DNA of 64,000 bases from Aquilonibacter sp963820185 (GTDB lineage Bacteria > Vulcanimicrobiota > Vulcanimicrobiia > Vulcanimicrobiales > Vulcanimicrobiaceae). The stretch covers positions 62,001 through 126,000 of the forward strand of contig CAWFYV010000005.1 in the NCBI GenBank assembly GCA_963820185.1, in the 5' to 3' direction. The notes below the pieces were generated by a model that searched no databases, was not told the origin of the DNA, and saw nothing but the letters and a program-made list of their open reading frames with translations. Below are positions 55,184-63,384 of the stretch, piece by piece. A program made the translations under genes and the position numbers. Within the stretch, counting starts at the first letter, position 1, and every line of letters begins with the position of its first letter.

Positions 55184-55316
55184 CCTCCGCACGAACGGGT
55201 TCCGGTTTCCCGGTTACGCGAGACCGTCAATCACTCGGGTCTCACTCGGCCTTCCACCCTTCGTGCGAGGTAGTCCAGGCCGCAAGCACCAGCGAATCCA
55301 CTGGTTCTTACTCACA
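55184..55316 (-). promoter_or_regulatory. Structured 5' leader RNA of flgF, riboswitch-like
   Basis: In minus-strand RNA order there is a hairpin ACCAG-type (55305-55301 with 55292-55288). CGGCCT (55282-55277) can pair with AGGCCG (55252-55247). CGCACGAAGGGT (55267-55256) can pair with ACCCGTTCGTGCG (55200-55188), one bulged G. Inside the latter lie GAGACC/GGTCTC (55243-55238 with 55225-55220) and a CCGG-GAAA-CCGG tetraloop hairpin (55213-55202). The second and third helices cross, so they form either a pseudoknot or mutually exclusive states. The long helix ends next to GGAGG and a TTTTTT run. I do not recognise a known riboswitch class. It lies directly behind a sigma-28 promoter. Confidence 0.6.
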
Positions 55317-55343
55317 GTGTCGGCTAAGCCGGGGGAAAATTTA
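55317..55343 (-). promoter_or_regulatory. Sigma-28-type promoter upstream of the flgF leader
   Basis: On the minus strand TAAATTTT (55343-55336), an 11-base spacer and GCCGACAC (55324-55317) match TAAAGTTT-N11-GCCGATAA in 13 of 16 positions with exact spacing. Its -35 box overlaps the U-tract of the fliE terminator. This would start transcription at the beginning of the structured leader of flgF-flgG-flgA-flgH-flgI-flgJ-flgN-flgK-flgL. Confidence 0.75.
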
Positions 55344-55370
55344 AGGGCCCCTGCTTTCCGCAGAGGCCCT
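55336..55370 (-). terminator. Terminator of the flgB-flgC-fliE transcript
   Basis: In minus-strand RNA AGGGCCUCUGC (55370-55360) pairs with GCAGGGGCCCU (55354-55344) over 11 base pairs, one G-U, with a GGAAA loop. UAAAUUUU follows. It lies 45 bases after the fliE stop, and its U-rich tail doubles as the -35 element of the next promoter. Confidence 0.7.
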
Positions 55371-55414
55371 CGAGCCGCCCTGAGGTGCTCGCGCCCAACG
55401 CAAGCCTCGAAGGG

Positions 55415-55762
55415 TCAGAACTGCATCGCAGCTATCTCGGTGTAGGCCGACATGATCTTATTGCGGACCGAGAGGGTCATCTGCATCGCGAGGCCGGCCT
55501 CTTCGACCGCCTTGACCGTGCCCTCGAGGTCGTTGCTCTTGCCGAGCGCGTAATCTTGGGACTTGTGTTGCGCGTCGGTCATCTGGTCGTTGACGTTGTT
55601 GAGTATGCCCGAGAGGGTATCCTTAAAGGACGCGCCGCCGGCAGCTCCGGTGGCGTCGTCGGGCAGCGGTTGTGCCTGCGGGCCCTGCGGGCTGATATCA
55701 GGAGCGAACGTTCCCGGCGTAACCTTGCTCATCGCGTCGCCGTAGCTGCTGTTGATGTCCAT
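55415..55762 (-). CDS. fliE: Flagellar hook-basal body complex protein FliE
   Basis: FliE joins the MS ring to the rod. The 115-residue protein has a disordered Pro/Gly-rich N-terminus followed by the conserved C-terminal helices: SFKDTLSGILNNVNDQMTDA, QDYALGKSNDLEGTVKAVEE and MQMTLSVRNKIMSAYTEIAA with a final MQF. It follows flgC by 11 bases in the usual flgB-flgC-fliE order. Confidence 0.95.
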   Translation of the reverse strand: MDINSSYGDAMSKVTPGTFAPDISPQGPQAQPLPDDATGAAGGASFKDTLSGILNNVNDQMTDAQHKSQDYALGKSNDLEGTVKAVEEAGLAMQMTLSVRNKIMSAYTEIAAMQF

Positions 55763-55773
55763 CTTTTCTTTCG

Positions 55774-56265
55774 TTAGCTCTTGAGGATCGAAAGCGTCGA
55801 GCTGCCCATGTTATTCGAGGCCGTGATCGCCGCGACGTTCGCCTGATAGGCGCGCGAGGCGGCCATCATGTCGACCATCTCCTTGACGATCTCGACGTTG
55901 GGGTAATGTACGTACCCGCGCGGGTCAGCCTCGGGGTTGCTCGGGTCAAATTGCAAGCGATCCGGGCTCTGGTCGTCCTGAATGCCGAGCACTTGCACGC
56001 CCTCGACTTGCGCCGGATTGGAAGCTTGCGGATCGAGCGGATTCGGCGGCGCAAATGGGTCGCTCTGGCCTGAGGCGCCGACCTGATCGGACCCCCCGGG
56101 AGCAGCCGGCTTCTGCGCAAAAATCACGAGCTGACGCTTGAACGCACCACCCTGCGGCGTGCGCGTGGTGTTCGCGTTCGCGATGTTGTTCGCGATCACG
56201 TCCATTGCCAGCCGTTCGGCCGAAAGGCCCGACGCGCTGATCTCGACTGAATCGTAATAGCTCAT
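55774..56265 (-). CDS. flgC: Proximal rod protein FlgC
   Basis: FlgC is a 163-residue rod subunit. The N-terminus YYDSVEISASGLSAERLAMD and VIANNIANANTTRTPQGGAF carries the rod-protein signature. The end GYVHYPNVEIVKEMVDMMAA then SRAYQANVAAITASNNM is characteristic of FlgC. The centre has a Pro/Asp-rich insert. It shares one base with the flgB stop. Confidence 0.96.
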   Translation of the reverse strand: MSYYDSVEISASGLSAERLAMDVIANNIANANTTRTPQGGAFKRQLVIFAQKPAAPGGSDQVGASGQSDPFAPPNPLDPQASNPAQVEGVQVLGIQDDQSPDRLQFDPSNPEADPRGYVHYPNVEIVKEMVDMMAASRAYQANVAAITASNNMGSSTLSILKS

Positions 56266-56702
56266 TAGTTCGGCTGCTCCGTCGCGGCTTCGCGGAAGAA
56301 TTTGTACTGCTCTTGCAAGAGCTGCGAGACCGTCTGCTGGTAGCCCGTGTTTTCGGAGAGTTGCGCCATCTGCTGATCGATGTCGACGTTCGATTGGTCC
56401 ACGCGCATGGTCGTGGTGTCATCGACCGTCGGCTTGGCATCGTACGGCACGGGCGGGACCGCGTCGCCGATTGCAAATTGCCGATCGTTATCCGCGCTCA
56501 TCGCGAGCTGATCGGGATCTTCGGGCTCACCCAGACTCGCCTGGAGCGCCGAGCGAAAATCCACCGACGAGGTCTTGAAGCCCGGGGTATTGACGTTCGC
56601 GATGTTGTTCGCAAGTTGATCGTGTTCGAGCCCGGCGCCCTTGATCGCGTTGCTAAGCAGCGACGTCGTTTCCCCAAAGGGAAGAATGCTGAAATCAGCC
56701 AT
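56265..56702 (-). CDS. flgB: Proximal rod protein FlgB
   Basis: FlgB is a rod subunit exported early in basal body assembly. ATG 56702 gives 145 residues with FSILPFGETTSLLSNAIKGA, LANNIANVNTPGFKTSSVDF and the C-terminal VDIDQQMAQLSENTGYQQTV then SQLLQEQYKFF. The open frame extends 41 codons further into the upstream ABC gene in another frame but has no homology. It begins 31 bases after the ABC exporter stop, so the two may share a transcript. Confidence 0.94.
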   Translation of the reverse strand: MADFSILPFGETTSLLSNAIKGAGLEHDQLANNIANVNTPGFKTSSVDFRSALQASLGEPEDPDQLAMSADNDRQFAIGDAVPPVPYDAKPTVDDTTTMRVDQSNVDIDQQMAQLSENTGYQQTVSQLLQEQYKFFREAATEQPN

Positions 56703-56733
56703 CCCTGACAATATCGGCCTTCGGCTGGTGGAT

Positions 56734-58506
56734 TTAAGCCGTGAACTGCGCCGCATGCAGGCGGGCGTAGGCGCCGTTGCGCGCGAGGAGCGCATCATGG
56801 CTGCCTGCTTCCACGACACGGCCACCCTCTATATAGAGGATCGTGCTCGCACGACGGATCGTCGAGAGCCGGTGCGCGATGATCAGCGTCGTCCGGCCGG
56901 GAAGCAACCGGTCCAGGGCCGATTCGATCAGCGCTTCCGAATGACGATCGAGCGCGCTCGTCGCCTCGTCGAGGATGAGGATGCGCGGGTCACGGACGAT
57001 TGCGCGCGCGATCGCGATCCGCTGGCGCTGTCCACCGGAAAGACGATGCCCGCGCTCCCCCACTTCGGTTGCGTAACCTTCCGGTAAGGTTTGGATAAAC
57101 TCGTCGGCATTGGCCTCCATGGCCGCGGCGTGCACTTCTGCATCGGTAGCATCGAGCCGGCCGTAGCGGATGTTGTCGGCAACCGAGGCGCGAAAAAGCT
57201 GCGGATCCTGCGGCACGATCGCAATCTGCGCGCGCAGATCGGCCAGACGAACCTGCGCGATGTCGATACCATCGATCAACACCGCTCCACGTTGCGGACG
57301 GTAGAAGCGTGGGATCAGATTGACGAGCGTCGTCTTTCCGGCGCCGGACGGTCCGACCAGCGCAACGATCTCGCCCGCCTCGATCGTCGCCGTCACATCG
57401 GCGAGAGCCGGCACTTCTTCGCCGTCGTACGCGAACGACACGCGATCGAACGCGATCCGCCCGGCGATGCGCGGCATCGGCGCGGGATTGGCCACCGCCT
57501 CTTCTTCCACCGGCAAGTCCAGCAGCTCGTACGCGCGGCCGGTCGAGACTAGCGCTTTGCTCAAATCGCCAAAAAATGCCGCCATGCGATTCATCGGGTT
57601 AACCAGATTGACGATGAGCAGCCAGTAGTTGAGGAGTATACCACTGTTGAGACGGCCGACGAGCACCTCGCGTACCGAAAGCCAGATGATCACGATCACG
57701 CCACAGGCCAGGATCGACGAAATAACGAGCGGCTGCATATACACGAATTGGTTGACCTTCATGAACGCGCCGAAATAATCGTCGTTATGGTTGCGAAACC
57801 GCTTCGATTCAAATTCCTCGCGACCGAACGACTTGACGATACGTTGCGCCGAGAGGATCTCGGTCAAGGTAGACGAGAGGTTCGCGATGCGCGATTGCGA
57901 GCGTTGCATGCTCGACGAGATCAATTTCTGAAACCGGGAGACCGCAAGCGACATCAGCGGCGCTATCACGACGAGCACTAGCGTGAGCAGCCAGTCGATA
58001 TAGATCATCGCGATGAACGAGCCAAGGAAGATCAAGAGCGCGTTGATCAACTGCGGCAGCGAAACGCTGACCGCATCACTCATCACTTGCAAGTCGCTAT
58101 TGAAGCGCGCGATCAGCTCGCCCGGACGCCAGCGGTCGAAAATCTGCAGCGGCACGCGCAGGAGCCGCTCGTACAGTCCCTGACGCAGCTTAGCGAGGAA
58201 GCGTTGTCCGGAGAGCGTGGTGAGGTAGTTGATCCCGTAGGTGGCGAGATTGGAGAGCACCAGCGACGCGAACGTCGCGCCGAGCAAAAGATAGAACGCC
58301 CGCAGGTCGGGCTGCTGGTGGTGGGTCGCAGGTTCGACGACCGTGTTGATGATGACGCCAAACGCCCACGGTCCGACAAGCAAGAGCAAACTGTTGACGG
58401 CCCCGAGCGCGATCGCCAGGAACAGCCGGGGATAGTAGGGGCGCCCTTCCCGCGCCAACCTCGCGACCGTGGAATCTTGTGTCAGTGGCGGTGCCCCTTG
58501 CGTCAT
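56734..58506 (-). CDS. ABC exporter, fused membrane and ATPase domains (MsbA-like)
   Basis: This half-transporter of about 590 residues has six membrane helices (residues about 20-310) and a C-terminal ATPase with Walker A GPSGAGKTTL, the Q-loop VPQDPQLF, signature LSGGQRQRIA, Walker B ILILDEATSALD and switch His in IAHRLS. It works as a homodimer or heterodimer exporting lipids, peptides or drugs; the substrate is not determined by sequence. ATG 58506 is preferred; the longer frame starts with unrelated Arg-rich residues. It lies upstream of flgB and is divergent from the zinc-finger protein. Confidence 0.92.
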   Translation of the reverse strand: MTQGAPPLTQDSTVARLAREGRPYYPRLFLAIALGAVNSLLLLVGPWAFGVIINTVVEPATHHQQPDLRAFYLLLGATFASLVLSNLATYGINYLTTLSGQRFLAKLRQGLYERLLRVPLQIFDRWRPGELIARFNSDLQVMSDAVSVSLPQLINALLIFLGSFIAMIYIDWLLTLVLVVIAPLMSLAVSRFQKLISSSMQRSQSRIANLSSTLTEILSAQRIVKSFGREEFESKRFRNHNDDYFGAFMKVNQFVYMQPLVISSILACGVIVIIWLSVREVLVGRLNSGILLNYWLLIVNLVNPMNRMAAFFGDLSKALVSTGRAYELLDLPVEEEAVANPAPMPRIAGRIAFDRVSFAYDGEEVPALADVTATIEAGEIVALVGPSGAGKTTLVNLIPRFYRPQRGAVLIDGIDIAQVRLADLRAQIAIVPQDPQLFRASVADNIRYGRLDATDAEVHAAAMEANADEFIQTLPEGYATEVGERGHRLSGGQRQRIAIARAIVRDPRILILDEATSALDRHSEALIESALDRLLPGRTTLIIAHRLSTIRRASTILYIEGGRVVEAGSHDALLARNGAYARLHAAQFTA

Positions 58507-58598
58507 CGAAGGTGCCCTTGCCGCCCGTCGCTGGTGAAACCTGCACCCATCCCCGGCGGTAGTCGAAGGGTGTAGGATGGGAGCCAGACGCAACAACT

Positions 58599-59159
58599 AT
58601 GGACTGTTATTTTCACTCGAACGTTCCGTCGATAGCGCCGTGCGCGCAGTGTGGCAAGGCGATTTGCGCGACCTGCCGCGATGAGCAGGGTGGATGTCCG
58701 AGCTGCCGCTTGGGCCAAAAAATCGAAGCTACCGTCGGCGAACGCAAACAAATTTACGGCCAGGTTCCGCCGCGCCCGAGCGCGGCGCCGGCCGCGCAAC
58801 CGCGCGCAACGGTGACCACGATCTCTGACGATCCGGTCGAAACGCGTGCACTCGCTGCGCTCGGCTATCCGCTGTGGCCGCTCGCGCTGCTCGCGCTGCT
58901 CGACTCCAAAAAGTCCAGCTACATCAAACGCCAAGCGCTGCAAGCGCTCGGATTCAACGTGGGCTTCGCGGGATTTTACGGATTGCTCGAACTGACGACG
59001 TTCGTGCCGATTCTCAACGTGTCATCGTACGTGGTACTCGCTGCAATGGTTCCGCTCTTCATCGTCTCGAGCGTGATCTTCGGCATCAAGGCGTGGCACG
59101 GCGAACCCGTCCGCGTGCCGGTGATTAGCGATTGGCTTGACGAACGGATGCCGGCATAG
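58599..59159 (+). CDS. B-box-type zinc-finger membrane protein (DUF4870-like)
   Basis: The first 40 residues hold a B-box-like zinc-binding pattern: CYFHSNVPSIAPCAQCGKAI then CATCRDEQGGCPSC, with Cys/His ligands spaced as in these domains. After a Pro/Ala-rich linker three hydrophobic segments (residues about 88-165) resemble the DUF4870 membrane domain with SYIKRQALQALGFN. The function is unknown; such proteins are common in Acidobacteria and related groups. Its 3' end overlaps the convergent photolyase by 35 bases. Confidence 0.75.
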   Translation: MDCYFHSNVPSIAPCAQCGKAICATCRDEQGGCPSCRLGQKIEATVGERKQIYGQVPPRPSAAPAAQPRATVTTISDDPVETRALAALGYPLWPLALLALLDSKKSSYIKRQALQALGFNVGFAGFYGLLELTTFVPILNVSSYVVLAAMVPLFIVSSVIFGIKAWHGEPVRVPVISDWLDERMPA

Positions 59160-60576
59160 CAACGTAGGCACGATAGCGTTCTAGGAACTTGCGAGCTTCG
59201 TGCTCATGATCGACGACCGGGCGCGCGTAGCCGTCTCCGCTGTCGAATAATGGTAAGGTGAGCTGATCCTCATTGCGCCCGCCACTCCAGGCGCTCATCG
59301 GTAACTGCGCAAGCTGAGGAATCCAACGTCTCACATAGGCGCCGCTCGGATCGAAGCGGCGCCGCTGTTTTTCCGGATTATAGATGCGCGGATACTGCGC
59401 CATGTCGGCACCGACGCCGGCGATCCATTGCCAATTGCCGCTTGCCAGCACCGGATCGTCTTCGATCAGCCAGCGGTCCCATTCGTCGCGACCGATGCGC
59501 CAATCGACGCCGAGATCGAAACACAGAAACGAAGCCACCACGGAACGCACATGCGGGTGCATCCAACCGGTCTCGTGAAGCTGCCGCACGCCCGCATCGA
59601 CCAGCGGAAATCCGGTCTTACCGCCGATCCACTTGTCGAGCGCCGGATGCGAACGCGTAAACGGAAAGCCGCGCATCTTGACTTGCAGCGCCTCATCGTC
59701 AATCGGCCCATAGAAGTAGCCGAGTTGCAAGAAGAAATCGCGCATTGCGAGCGAGCGCAAGAACAGCCGCAGCGACACGCGCTCTTCGCTGAGGAGAAAC
59801 GGATCTTCCAGACGTGCGAGCGTCGCGCGCACGACCGTACGGGCAGCGATCGTGCCAAAGGAGAGATGTGCCGCCAAACGCGAAGTGCGGTCGTCGCTTG
59901 GCACGTTCATTGCGATCGCGTATTGCACCGCGTCACCGCTCAAGAATCGCTCGAGGAGCGCAGCGGCGGCTGCAGGCCCGGCTTCGATCGCGCGTTCCCC
60001 CGCGCCGAACTCGTGTGGTACGGGAAGCGGCTCGCTCTGCAACTCGCTTGGCGCGAAGCGCACGAGCAACGGCGCGTCGTGGGAAGCCGGACGCAATGCG
60101 CGCCACACGTCGTAGTAGGGTGCGAACGCGCGATACCCGTCGCCACCACTCGGGCGCGCAAGCGCCGTATCTTCGGGATCAATCGCCGGCGCATCGTGGA
60201 CGGCGATTGCGCGCAGACCGGCCTCCTCGAGTTCAGACTGCACGCGCGCATCACCGGCGACACCGGCTCCATCGTAGCTCGCACTCCACGCAACACCCGT
60301 CGCTGCGCACGCGCGCGCGATGTTCTTCAGGGTTGCGCCGGCCGCACCACGCCGCACCAAGAGGCGCGCACCACGTTCGCGCAACGCGGCATCGAGCGCT
60401 GCAACGGCCGCGCAAAAGAACGCCGCACGCCGCGGCGAGCGCGCAAGACGCGCTTCCATCGCACGGTCGATGACGAGCACCGGCAGTACATCACCGACCG
60501 CGGAGGCTTGTACCAAACCTGCGTGGTCTTCGACGCGCAGATCGTGCGCGAAGCGATAGATAAATGGTGCCGCCAT
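59125..60576 (-). CDS. phr: Deoxyribodipyrimidine photolyase
   Basis: The 483-residue flavoprotein repairs UV-induced pyrimidine dimers with visible light. The N-terminal antenna-binding domain starts FIYRFAHDLRVEDHAGLVQA, with VLVIDRAMEARL. The FAD-binding region includes LSFGTIAARTVVRATL, FLRSLAMRDFFLQLGYFYGP, KWIGGKTGFPLVDAGVRQLH, ETGWMHPHVRSVVASFLC and DPVLASGNWQWIAGVGADMA, with the conserved Trp residues. C-terminal YPRIYNPEKQRRRFDPSGAY completes it. It lies next to the MITE-like element. Confidence 0.95.
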   Translation of the reverse strand: MAAPFIYRFAHDLRVEDHAGLVQASAVGDVLPVLVIDRAMEARLARSPRRAAFFCAAVAALDAALRERGARLLVRRGAAGATLKNIARACAATGVAWSASYDGAGVAGDARVQSELEEAGLRAIAVHDAPAIDPEDTALARPSGGDGYRAFAPYYDVWRALRPASHDAPLLVRFAPSELQSEPLPVPHEFGAGERAIEAGPAAAAALLERFLSGDAVQYAIAMNVPSDDRTSRLAAHLSFGTIAARTVVRATLARLEDPFLLSEERVSLRLFLRSLAMRDFFLQLGYFYGPIDDEALQVKMRGFPFTRSHPALDKWIGGKTGFPLVDAGVRQLHETGWMHPHVRSVVASFLCFDLGVDWRIGRDEWDRWLIEDDPVLASGNWQWIAGVGADMAQYPRIYNPEKQRRRFDPSGAYVRRWIPQLAQLPMSAWSGGRNEDQLTLPLFDSGDGYARPVVDHEHEARKFLERYRAYVAMPASVRQANR

Positions 60577-60589
60577 TACCTGTCGATAC

Positions 60590-60864
60590 TAGTGGCCCGC
60601 AACGCCAAGGTGTTTGGTGCCGTCACGGGCACCACGGGAATGATCGGCGAGGCGCGAGGAGGGAGCATAGCCGTAGTTCTGTGACCGACGAGCAACGACG
60701 CCGGCACTCCCGTGCTGCCCGTGACCCGAAGGGCTGTTGGTTTTTGAGCGATGAACTTCGTCGCTCTTCGCTCGCAAAGCACTGCTTTTGTCGCTCATTG
60801 TTCCTCGCTCATCATCTCAAAAAACCAGCAGCGTCACTATACACCTTGGCGTTACGGGCCACTA
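60590..60864. mobile_element. MITE-like element with 24-bp terminal inverted repeats
   Basis: The left end TAGTGGCCCGCAACGCCAAG (continuing GTGT, 60590-60613) is the reverse complement of 60841-60864 with one mismatch in 24. Inside, a second inverted pair occurs: GGGCTGTTGGTTTTTGAG around 60729-60746 with CTCAAAAAACCAGCAGC around 60815-60831. No transposase is encoded. The right repeat supplies the stop codon of the cytochrome gene (60862-60864). No clear target duplication is visible. It fills the space between photolyase and cytochrome c; no other gene is seen in it. Confidence 0.65.
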
Positions 60865-61194
60865 AAGGGTCTTTACGTAAGCAGCAATGTCGGAAACGTC
60901 CCGGTCGGAGAGTGTGCCTGGGTAAAGCTTGGGCATCGGCGGGTCGGGCTCTTCGATCGCCCGGATGATCTGCGCGAGCGTTCGCTTGTGCCCCTCGTTC
61001 ACAAGCGACGGTCCAATGCGTGTAGCGTCGGGCGAGGAATTGTGACAGACCCGGCAATTTTTTGCGAAGAGCTCGACGCCTCGGCCTCCATCGGACTCGA
61101 CGACGGCCGCGCGCTGATGCGAACAGCCCACGTTCATAAGTCCCGTAAGAATTAGCAGGGCCGCAGCGAATACGGGTTGACGGCGGGTTTGCAT
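60862..61194 (-). CDS. Lipoprotein monohaem cytochrome c
   Basis: ATG 61194 gives about 110 residues with a lipoprotein-type signal (LLILTGLMNVGC) and one haem site, NCRVCHN, the CxxCH motif covalently binding haem c. A possible distal Met lies in DPPMPKLYPGTLSDRDVSDI, the usual class I position, followed by AAYVKTL. It is an exported small electron carrier. Its last codons and stop fall at the edge of the MITE-like element, whose repeat supplies TAG. Confidence 0.85.
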   Translation of the reverse strand: MQTRRQPVFAAALLILTGLMNVGCSHQRAAVVESDGGRGVELFAKNCRVCHNSSPDATRIGPSLVNEGHKRTLAQIIRAIEEPDPPMPKLYPGTLSDRDVSDIAAYVKTL

Positions 61195-61254
61195 TGCTGG
61201 GCGGCCACCTTCGTCTGAAGGGGCGCGTTCTCCACCTAAGTATCGAAAGGCAGC

Positions 61255-61746
61255 GTGGCCCGGAAGATCTTCCTGCGCTTTGCGCAAACGAACGATGTGG
61301 AACGCCTTACCAACGAAGGTGTGCTTAGCGGCGCTCCGTCATCCCGCGAGAGCTGGACCACGCGCATGACGATGTGCCTGGCCGAACAGCGGGCTGGTCG
61401 CCGTGCGATCCTCATTGCCGAAGACCAGGGTGGCCTCCTCGGGATGGTGCAGCTCGTCTTCAAGCTGCCGCCGGGCTACGACGATCCCGAAGCCGCAAAC
61501 GGCATGGACGTCGCGATGATGGAGAGTCTGCGCCTCAAACCGAACGTACCGGCTGAGATCGGGAACGAACTCGTCGCCGAAGTGCAACGGCTCGCGATAA
61601 AACGTAAGGTCAAGACGTTGACGTTCTTGATCTCAATGCACAACACGCGTGCGATCAATCAGGCCAAGAGTTGGGGCTTCGAGGAATTTCGCATCATGCC
61701 CGAAGCCGACAAGATGCTCGCCTTCTTCCGCAAGAGCGTCGACTAG
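61255..61746 (+). CDS. GNAT-family acetyltransferase-like protein
   Basis: This 163-residue protein has the GNAT outline: AILIAEDQGGLLGMVQLVF as the central strands, GNELVAEVQRLAIKRKVKTL, then TFLISMHNTRAINQAKSWGF with the N-x-x-A-x-x-x-x-x-x-GF acceptor-side motif. The CoA loop is poorly conserved (VPAEIGNEL), so the substrate and activity are unknown. GTG 61255 is the start; it is divergent from the cytochrome gene and convergent with the anti-sigma/TonB gene. Confidence 0.65.
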   Translation: MARKIFLRFAQTNDVERLTNEGVLSGAPSSRESWTTRMTMCLAEQRAGRRAILIAEDQGGLLGMVQLVFKLPPGYDDPEAANGMDVAMMESLRLKPNVPAEIGNELVAEVQRLAIKRKVKTLTFLISMHNTRAINQAKSWGFEEFRIMPEADKMLAFFRKSVD

Positions 61747-61753
61747 TAACCTC

Positions 61754-62762
61754 TTAGGGCTGGGTCGTGGCTTCTTCGTCGGTGGAGGGGCGGAAGGTGA
61801 ACGCGTCGCGATACAGCCCTGGCACGGCTTTGCCGTTTACGAGACGCGGCGAGTAACGCGCGGCCATCGCGGCTTTGCACACCGCAACGTCGAGCGCGCG
61901 ATATCCCGAGGTCTTGGTAATCGTACACTTCGTCGGAAGGCCCCGCTCGTCGACTTGCACTTCGAAGGCGGTCGTGCCCTGCGCGCCTTCGGCGTACGCT
62001 ATCGGCGCCGGCTGCGGTTTAATCGCCGCATCACCGCCCAGCGGCAAGACATCGCGCACGATGGTTACCGGCGTTACGGCCATTGACTCAGCTCGACCAC
62101 CGAGAACGGGAGCCGTGGTTGCCGACGCGGCGCTACCGCGTTGTCCCGGCATGGCCTCATCGCGACGCCAAATCGGCACATTCGACGCGGGCGCAGTCGC
62201 CTGCGTAATCGGAGCCTGCGCGACTTCGGCTTGCGCCGTTGTCGTTTGCGTCGTCGTCGTTGTCTGCGTTACCGCATTGCCGTGACGTTCGATCACATTG
62301 TGGATGACCATCATGCTCGGTGGACGCTGCTGTCGCTTTGGTAATCGGCACCGGTGTCGCCGCGACACGCGCGCGATGCTCGAGCGCGACATGAAACGGC
62401 ACGACGTGCTCGACAGCGAGCGGTTTTGGTTCGATCGAGGGTGCGCTCACCACGGTCGCGAGCAGCGCGTGCGCCCCAAGCGAAATGACAACCGCCGCCG
62501 CGAGTATCGCAGCACCGGTGCGCCAGGCGCGCGCGCGCGAGCGCTCGCCGAGCCGGCGCGGGAGTGGCTCCCACGTTTCGGCATCGCGCGCTTGCGCGAC
62601 CGTTGCCATAACACGCTCGATCTCGCGCTCGCCGCCGAGTGCGGCGAGGCACGAGGCGCAGCTCGCGATATGATTCCGATATTCCTCGCGTTCCGCTTCG
62701 GTCGCTTCGCCGAGCGCGATCGCTCCGGCCAGGACTTCCACCCGCGAACACCCGTTGGTCAC
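61754..62762 (-). CDS. Anti-sigma (zf-HC2) / TonB C-terminal fusion, one frameshift
   Basis: Residues about 1-60 carry a zinc-binding anti-sigma motif, NHIASCASC (His-x3-Cys-x2-Cys). A membrane helix follows (GAAILAAAVVISLGAHALLA, about 83-103). After a Thr/Gln/Ala-rich linker the second frame encodes a TonB-type C-terminal domain: FEVQVDERGLPTKCTITKTS, GYRALDVAVCKAAMAARYSP and LVNGKAVPGLYRDAFTFRP. A single-base shift near 62315 separates the halves, which otherwise read as one protein of about 335 residues. It overlaps the sigma-factor gene by 4 bases. The domain pairing implies a periplasmic sensor controlling the sigma factor. Confidence 0.72.
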
Positions 62763-63280
62763 AATTGCTCCGTCATTACCGACCGCAACACTTTCATCGC
62801 TCGACAGACGCGTTGGCGAACGGCGTCCGGTGAGGTTCCGAGAATCGTTGCAGCCTCGTTGGAGGAGTAGCCCGCATAGCTCGTCAGCAAGACCGCTGCC
62901 GCTTGCTCGGGCGGCAGTTTCGAAATCGCCGCCTGCAAGTCAACCGACGCGGCGCTGCGCTCGTCGATCCGCCACGACCGGTCGTCGCCTTCGCGGTCGA
63001 GCGGCAGCATGCGGATGATCTTGCGGCGCCGCAAGTGCGAGATCGCACCATTGGTCGCCGTCTTGTAGAGCCACCCCGCCGTCAACGGCCGATCCGGATC
63101 GCGCTGAAGCGTTCGAAACGCCGCCAGAAACACGTCCTGCGTCAAATCGAGCGCAAGTTCGCTGTCACCGACCATGCGCCGCAAGTAGCGCGCCAGCTTC
63201 GATTGGTACTCGCGCACCAATGCCTCGATGCGCACTTGCACGCCCGCCGCCGATTGCGTGGTGAGGTAGACCTCCTCCAT
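62759..63280 (-). CDS. ECF-type RNA polymerase sigma factor
   Basis: The 173-residue protein has sigma region 2 (REYQSKLARYLRRMVGDSEL, ALDLTQDVFLAAFRTL, GWLYKTATNGAISHLRRRK) and region 4 (ISKLPPEQAAAVLLTSYAGY, SSNEAATILGTSPDAVRQRV), with no region 3. It overlaps the anti-sigma/TonB gene, which presumably holds it at the membrane. ECF operons are usually autoregulated; I could not identify its own promoter in the 104-base gap before moaA. Confidence 0.93.
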   Translation of the reverse strand: MEEVYLTTQSAAGVQVRIEALVREYQSKLARYLRRMVGDSELALDLTQDVFLAAFRTLQRDPDRPLTAGWLYKTATNGAISHLRRRKIIRMLPLDREGDDRSWRIDERSAASVDLQAAISKLPPEQAAAVLLTSYAGYSSNEAATILGTSPDAVRQRVCRAMKVLRSVMTEQL

Positions 63281-63384
63281 GCGTTTTGGTCCCCCTTTCC
63301 CCGCCAGTCAACAGGGACTGGGGGATGTCGGTCAGATCGAGGAAGCGAGCCCGAGTTGCGTAGCAATGAGGGCGGCTGATGAGC

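Noticed and set aside
55184..55316. Assignment of the flgF leader to the c-di-GMP-I (GEMM) riboswitch
   Set aside because: A GAAA tetraloop and flagellar context are suggestive, but the conserved GEMM core sequences are not present, so I leave the class open.
53808..55445. 545-codon plus-strand frame opposite flgG and flgF
   Set aside because: Composition is that of antisense GC-rich shadow (Arg/Val/His-rich), and both genes beneath it are clear on the other strand.
59428..60684. 418-codon plus-strand frame opposite the photolyase
   Set aside because: Antisense shadow of a well-conserved gene; no recognisable domain.
60564..60968. 134-codon plus-strand frame across the MITE-like element
   Set aside because: It runs through both terminal repeats and into the antisense of the cytochrome gene; it is a by-product of the repeat.
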